Shown here piece by piece: positions 24,601 through 27,406 of a stretch of 27,406 bases of DNA. Below the pieces are notes generated by a model. It saw nothing but the letters and a program-made list of their open reading frames with translations. It had not been told where the DNA came from and ran no database searches. How positions within the stretch are numbered: position 1 is the stretch's first letter; every line of letters begins with the position of its first letter. Both the position numbers and the translations under genes were made by a program. The DNA is from an uncultured delta proteobacterium (GTDB lineage: Bacteria > Myxococcota_A > Polyangia > Polyangiales > Polyangiaceae). Location of the stretch: NCBI GenBank assembly GCA_903858055.1, contig CAIOHM010000294.1:1-27406 (forward strand), in the 5' to 3' direction.

Positions 24601-25002
24601 CCAGGTCGCTTCGACCGTCGTCTTCCCGGCGGCTACGCCGGTGACGAGTCCCGCGACGGCCGTGGCCGTCGAAGGAACTGCGCTCGTCCACATCGCGCGC
24701 GCGGCGACATCCGCTTCGAGCCCCGATGCAAAGCGCGCCATGAGTCGCAGCTGCAGGCTCTCGCCCACGGCGAGCAGAACGGGGGTTGGATCGGGGCTAA
24801 GACCGAGGAGCTCTTCCGTCGTCGAACCGTCCGTCTCCGCGTCCGCGCCGCCGTCGATGGCCGCGTCACTGCCAGCGTCGCTTCGGAGGGAGGGTCCTTC
24901 GAGCTCGGAGCGTCCGCACGCGCCGACCGCGGGGAGCAAAAGCAGGAGAGCGAAGAAGACGAGCGCCTTGAGACGTGCAGAGAGTGCGAAAGCCTGGGCC
25001 AT
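21631..25002 (-). CDS. Large surface lipoprotein with twelve tandem bacterial Ig-like (BIG2) repeats
   Basis: The 1123-residue product begins with a signal peptide ending in the lipobox VGAC (lipidated Cys at 29), then an Asp/Ala/Gly linker (about 40-62). From about residue 64 to the end it consists of twelve repeats of about 88 residues. Each repeat has the BIG2 pattern: VG...FTATA in the first strands, a (S)DGTTxDVT turn, a TATWSSS strand, (I/V)ATVS, a GVAAGTATITAT run and a closing VTV strand. No catalytic domain or C-terminal anchor is present. BIG2 domains act in adhesion or as spacers on the cell surface. The upstream GTG at 25125 would add 41 residues before the signal peptide and is rejected in favour of the ATG at 25002, which follows GAGGA. 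Confidence 0.92.
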   Translation of the reverse strand: MAQAFALSARLKALVFFALLLLLPAVGACGRSELEGPSLRSDAGSDAAIDGGADAETDGSTTEELLGLSPDPTPVLLAVGESLQLRLMARFASGLEADVAARAMWTSAVPSTATAVAGLVTGVAAGKTTVEATWGGIGVQVPVEIVASKPVRLDVTPAVVTVGVEASETLRAFAVFADGRSTDVSTSAVWQSSDAAVASVQGGTVRGVATGSAVVAATFDGLTGRANVAVTASAVLTVRVDPATQTITVGSTGNFTATAIYANGAQADVTAQAAWIASAPATAASTVAGTFTGLTAGATEVSATFSGVTGKASLTVIDATTVTGITVAPNAATLAPGASQRFTATATRSDGTTLDVTASAVWTTDNASIATVSSAVGSEGEVQAVSPGNAVVSATFGGQRGRANVTVQSASVVLTGITITPSPVTVAYGASTQLRATGTYSNGTTQDITATVNWSTSAPAIAPVSQGVVSGLSAGAAVVTATLGGVSAAVNVSVTAAPLRSLTVTIVTPSTIDVGGTTSARAVGTFADGSSSDVSEQCAWSTADAAIATVSNTSGARGAITGTGAGVTAISATLQGVSGRANVTVRTPITYRLVIAPASASIVVGATQAFTATRVGSDGSQADVSNSASWSSSSLTVATISGATATAVNPGSTTITATAGGLTGTASLTVTARPLTPTGLTIAPTTASIAVGAATTFVATLSLSDGTTQDVTATATWSSSAAGVATVSAGRATGVAAGTATITATASGFSATATVSVSSTPPGIVSLTMSPPGGTLNVGATRAITVTATFADGSSQNVTAQATFSSTATSVATMSGGTLTGVAAGTTTVLASYNGLTASGSWTVIATTPTITSIVVVLNPTTVDVAGTSNAIATAVYSDGSRRDVTATATWASSQTGVATVQTGRGVVVRGVAGGTSSISATLGGVTGQATITVRAPTLTNLLIIPTSATMGIGDTRTFSAQAVYSNNTTVDVTSQGTWVSTSPNVATVSDAAGTKGTVTAVASGTSSIQVTFGGRTATAQVTVARITGIQIRITNLTNVPNIPFVPPLSVGQNFQFYAMAQFSNNTTQDVTSLATWTSSNPSVLFANDSGAAKGQVTAISRGTAQVRAAYQGFNAQQNVTVR
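21634..24810 (-). repeat. Twelve tandem BIG2-coding units of about 264 bases
   Basis: The C-terminal 1060 codons of the BIG2 lipoprotein are built of twelve successive units recognised at protein level by the recurring DVT and GVAAGT positions. The units are clearly diverged, so this is an old tandem array and not a recent DNA duplication. Units 4, 6, 11 and 12 carry a small insertion before the GxV strand, such as SSAVGSEGEV and NTSGARGAI. Confidence 0.85.
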
Positions 25003-25005
25003 GAT

Positions 25006-25010
25006 TCCTC
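25006..25010 (-). promoter_or_regulatory. Ribosome binding site for the BIG2 lipoprotein start
   Basis: GAGGA on the - strand ends three bases before the ATG at 25002. The spacing is short but it supports the start that puts the signal peptide at the N-terminus. Confidence 0.5.
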
Positions 25011-25128
25011 GACGGTAGCGACGCCCGCGGAGATAGCACGGCGCCCGGCGGACCGTGTGCACGCCGAGCGGGGCGACTTTCAGGAGGGTCGAGGCTGGAA
25101 GTTTCGGCGCAGGCTGTTCCTGCAAGCC

Positions 25129-26172
25129 TCAGCCGACGTTTGCGAAGAACACGTGGAGGATGCGCTCGCATACGAGCGCGAGGAGCCCCGCGGCCGGGAG
25201 CGTGAGGACCCACGCCCACACGATGCGGCTCGCGGTGGACCAGCGAACGGCGGAGATCCGCTTGCTCGCGCCGACGCCCATGATGCACGCGTTCACGCAG
25301 TGGGTGGTGGAGACCGGCGCGCCGACCGCACTCGCGGCGTTGATCACGAGGGCTGCGGTGGTCTCCGCCGCGAAGCCCTCGAGCGGGGTGATGTGGATGA
25401 TCTTCGTCCCCATCGTTTTGATGATGCGCTCACCGCCCGCCATGGTGCCGAGTGCGATGGCCGAGGCGCACGAGACGATGACCCAGCGCGGGATGTCGGA
25501 GCCGTGGGCGGCCGCCCAGGCGGGGAGGGGAGCGGCTCCCGTGCGCGTCGCCCAGTCGGCGTACGCGAGAAGACCAAACGTGATGACGCCCATCGACTTC
25601 TGCGCGTCGTTGCGTCCGTGGGCCTCGGCCATGAGGCACGCCGAAAGCAGCTGCATCCAGCGCGCCGTGCGCCGCACGAACGCGGGCTTGGACTTCCGGA
25701 AGATCCACACGAGCGCGACCATGACGAAGAACGCGACGATGAAGCCCGTCGTTGGCGAGAGAACGAGCGGCACCAGCACCTTCTGCTTGAGCGCCGACCA
25801 CTTGAACGCGCCGAAGCCCGCATGGCCGACCACGGCCCCCGCGAGACCGCCGATGAGGGCGTGCGACGAGCTCGACGGGATGCCGTACCACCAGGTGATG
25901 AGGTTCCAGATGATGGCGCCGAGGAGCGCGGCGAGCACCACGTATTGCGTCACGTCGCGGGGGTCCGCGAAGCCCGAAGCAATGGTCTTCGCAACGGCCG
26001 TGCCGTGCATGGCTCCGACGAAGTTCAACACGCCGGCCATGATGACCGCCGTGCGGATAGGCGCCACACCCGTGGAGACCACGGTCGCGATGGCGTTGGC
26101 GGCGTCGTGAAAGCCATTGACGTAGTCGAACAGGATGGCCGCAACGACGACGGCGATGAGCAAGGTCAGCAT
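25129..26172 (-). CDS. pit: Pit-family inorganic phosphate transporter
   Basis: The 347-residue polytopic protein takes up phosphate (or metal phosphate) by cation symport across the inner membrane. The two inverted halves of the Pit/PHO4 family are visible: GFHDAANAIATVVSTG (20-35) with its partner GRNDAQKSMGVIT, and GIPSSSSHALIGG with GAPVSTTHCVNACIMG. It belongs to the short branch of the family (about 340 residues, compared with about 500 for E. coli PitA, which has a large central loop). Short Pit transporters are often next to a PhoU-like (DUF47) gene, which is missing here. The start ATG at 26172 faces the CheA-like gene across a divergent 235-base region. The BIG2 gene follows after 126 bases in which I see only a weak five-pair hairpin. 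Confidence 0.93.
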   Translation of the reverse strand: MLTLLIAVVVAAILFDYVNGFHDAANAIATVVSTGVAPIRTAVIMAGVLNFVGAMHGTAVAKTIASGFADPRDVTQYVVLAALLGAIIWNLITWWYGIPSSSSHALIGGLAGAVVGHAGFGAFKWSALKQKVLVPLVLSPTTGFIVAFFVMVALVWIFRKSKPAFVRRTARWMQLLSACLMAEAHGRNDAQKSMGVITFGLLAYADWATRTGAAPLPAWAAAHGSDIPRWVIVSCASAIALGTMAGGERIIKTMGTKIIHITPLEGFAAETTAALVINAASAVGAPVSTTHCVNACIMGVGASKRISAVRWSTASRIVWAWVLTLPAAGLLALVCERILHVFFANVG

Positions 26173-26222
26173 GCCGGGTACCCTCGTAGGAACACCTTGC
26201 AGCCAACGTCAACAAGGGTGTC

Positions 26223-26263
26223 GCAACGTTCCAGCAACATTCTTCGAGGGGGGCCGACGCAAC
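26223..26263. promoter_or_regulatory. Direct repeats GCAAC in the divergent pit / CheA-like promoter region
   Basis: The 235-base divergent region (26173-26407) contains GCAAC at 26223-26227, 26234-26238 and 26259-26263 (GTTGC as read towards pit). The first two are spaced by exactly 11 bases, one helical turn, the spacing used by PhoB-type direct-repeat sites, though the sequence is not the Pho-box consensus. Otherwise this region holds no gene that I can support. Confidence 0.25.
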
Positions 26264-26407
26264 GATTTTGCCGCGGAATGACCAAGAGAATCGGAAGAAA
26301 CGACGGAACCCCTTCACCGCGAGGCCCGAATGGTCGTACTTCTCCATGCGTGACTCGATGAGTGCCCATGCGCTCGCCGACCTCCAGAGAGGGTCACCGA
26401 GGGAGAC

Positions 26408-27406
26408 ATGACGGAGCTTGAAGCGAAAGGCGGATCGACGACGGAGAGCATGACGCTCGACGACATCGCAGCGCTCCTCGTTCAGCTCGAGCCGAACGAC
26501 ATCTCGGATCTCGCCGCGATTCGGGCGCGCCTCGACGCGCTCGCCGACGACCCCTCGGTGGGCAATCCGGCGATTCGTAAGCTCCTGCGCGAGGCCGCGA
26601 AGAAGATCGCGGTGACCATCGACGCGCCGATCGAAGAGGCGGCTCCCGCCCTTGCGTCGGCGTGTCGCCTCGTCACGGCCGCGAGCTCCATTCAGCGCCC
26701 GAGCGATCACGGTCCGGGCCTGCCGGCTCCGGCCGAAATGAGCGACGGCGAGGTCGCCGCGGTGGCCGCGGGGCCTGTGGTGCAACCACCGCCGCCGCCG
26801 GAGCCCGTGGCCGAAGCGGGGGCGCCGCCGGAGAAGAAGAAGTACTCCGCGCACGTCGTGCTCTGTCCTCCCGACGTCGACATGACCGTCGTCGGCGAGT
26901 TCGTGACCGAGTGTCTCGATTACATCGCCAGCGCGGAGGGCGCGCTGCTCTCGCTCGAGAACGACCCCTACGACAAGGAGTCGATCGACACGGTCTTCCG
27001 CGCGTTCCACACCATCAAGGGTGTGAGCGCGATGCTCGAGATGACCGCCATCTCGCACCTCGCGCACCAAGCCGAGTCGCTGCTCAGCCCTGTGCGCGAC
27101 GGCTCCGCGAAGTTCACGGCCACGACCGCGAACCTGTCGCTGCGCTCGGTCGACATGATCAAGGCCTGCATGGACAAGGTCCAAGAGGCCTTGAACGGCG
27201 GCGCGGTCAGCTGCCCCGACGGCTACGACGACCTCCTCCACGAGCTCGCGCATCCCGAGGTCGCCGAGAAGAGCGGCGGAGTCGCGCAGACCCCCGGGGC
27301 GCCCGCTCCTCCTCCTCCTCCACCGCCGCCGCCACCGCCGGTCGCAGCGCCCGCACCGGCGCGGGCGGCCGCCCCCGCCGCTCCTGCACCGGCGCCTGCG
27401 GCCGCA
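26408..27406 (+). CDS. CheA-like Hpt-domain signalling protein, N-terminal part (3' partial)
   Basis: The frame is open from the ATG at 26408 (GAGGGAG just upstream) to the window end, 333 residues with no stop. Residues 1-95 form an unassigned, mainly helical region (LDDIAALLVQLEPNDISDL...). A Pro/Ala-rich linker (100-145) follows, then an Hpt domain at about 150-265 with phosphoacceptor H201 in AFHTIKGVSAMLEM. A second linker with eleven consecutive Pro (about 301-311) and Ala/Pro repeats reaches the window edge. CheA kinases start with Hpt, so the missing C-terminal part probably holds P2/P3, histidine-kinase and CheW-like domains, but this cannot be seen. The N-terminal extension before Hpt is unusual for classical CheA. 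Confidence 0.8.
   Translation, partial: MTELEAKGGSTTESMTLDDIAALLVQLEPNDISDLAAIRARLDALADDPSVGNPAIRKLLREAAKKIAVTIDAPIEEAAPALASACRLVTAASSIQRPSDHGPGLPAPAEMSDGEVAAVAAGPVVQPPPPPEPVAEAGAPPEKKKYSAHVVLCPPDVDMTVVGEFVTECLDYIASAEGALLSLENDPYDKESIDTVFRAFHTIKGVSAMLEMTAISHLAHQAESLLSPVRDGSAKFTATTANLSLRSVDMIKACMDKVQEALNGGAVSCPDGYDDLLHELAHPEVAEKSGGVAQTPGAPAPPPPPPPPPPPVAAPAPARAAAPAAPAPAPAAA
27307..27339 (+). repeat. Proline-coding trinucleotide repeat tract
   Basis: Five TCC units followed by ACC/GCC units (eleven in all, 27307-27339) code for eleven consecutive Pro in the linker of the CheA-like protein. As a trinucleotide tract it could change length by slippage without breaking the frame. Confidence 0.8.

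Noticed and set aside
21634..24810. Possible CRISPR-like or satellite array because of periodic repeats
   Set aside because: The period is about 264 bases, the units are diverged and in frame; it is a protein-level BIG2 repeat array.
25003..25128. Possible terminator or small gene between pit and the BIG2 lipoprotein
   Set aside because: Only a five-pair stem (GCAGG/CCTGC) without a T-run, and the upstream extension of the BIG2 frame would place residues before a perfectly good signal peptide.
26100..26215. TTGACG on the - strand before pit as a sigma-70 -35 box
   Set aside because: The best -10 partner (TACGAG, 18 bases on) is poor and would put the transcript start almost at the ATG, so I do not annotate a promoter.
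19891..26361. Very long + strand open frames (945 and 1073 codons) opposite pilT, the HDOD gene, the BIG2 gene and pit
   Set aside because: They are Arg/Asp/Ala/Gly-rich, have no recognisable domain, and mirror well-supported - strand genes. Long antisense frames are expected at this G+C content because stop codons are rare.

Overview
This is a GC-rich chromosomal window (roughly 70% G+C by eye), read as a diderm bacterium of the Myxococcota, probably close to the Polyangiales. The phylum-level call is an inference from gene content: a dcw cluster with a PASTA-bearing FtsI, MurE with the meso-DAP motif, PilT, HDOD and CheA-type signalling proteins, and lipoproteins whose signal peptide is followed by an Asp/Ala/Gly-rich linker. 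No marker gene that would fix the genus is present.

Bases 1-13471 (+ strand) are the distal two thirds of a division and cell wall (dcw) cluster: 3' end of ftsI, then murE, murF, mraY, murD, ftsW, murG, murC, ftsQ, ftsA and ftsZ. From ftsI to ftsQ the genes are mostly joined by 4-base GTGA/ATGA overlaps or gaps of a few bases, so they look like one translationally coupled unit. ftsA and ftsZ are each preceded by a leader of about 160 bases with inverted repeats, suggesting separate control. The proteins carry UDP-MurNAc-peptide synthesis (MurC, D, E, F), lipid I and II formation (MraY, MurG), septal glycan polymerisation and crosslinking (FtsW, FtsI) and Z-ring assembly (FtsQ, FtsA, FtsZ). 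murB and ddl, which many dcw clusters carry between murC and ftsQ, are not here. A strong hairpin terminator follows ftsZ.

Bases 13572-26172 (- strand) hold eleven co-directional genes, in transcription order: a Pit phosphate transporter, a lipoprotein with twelve Ig-like (BIG2) repeats, an HDOD protein with a Cys-rich knuckle and membrane tail, a PilT/PilU ATPase, a cysteine-synthase-fold PLP enzyme, a stand-alone Hpt protein, a PlsC-like acyltransferase, a putative DNA methyltransferase, a 2Fe-2S ferredoxin, a PAP2-type membrane lipid enzyme and a Cys-rich lipoprotein. Gaps are mostly under 75 bases, and the only clear terminator lies after the last gene, back to back with the ftsZ terminator. 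Three genes in this run have a TAnnnT hexamer 6-7 bases before the ATG and no evident Shine-Dalgarno, a pattern seen in leaderless transcription.

Bases 26173-26407 are a divergent intergenic region, and 26408 to the end (+ strand) encode the N-terminal part of a CheA-like Hpt protein cut off by the window edge. I see no RNA genes, insertion sequences, CRISPR arrays, prophage or attachment sites. No gene-free stretch exceeds 300 bases. The most interesting points are the HDOD/zinc-knuckle/membrane protein fused in operon with PilT, the twelve-repeat BIG2 lipoprotein, the possible leaderless starts, and the inverted repeats before ftsA and ftsZ. I found no clearly new defence or mobile system.
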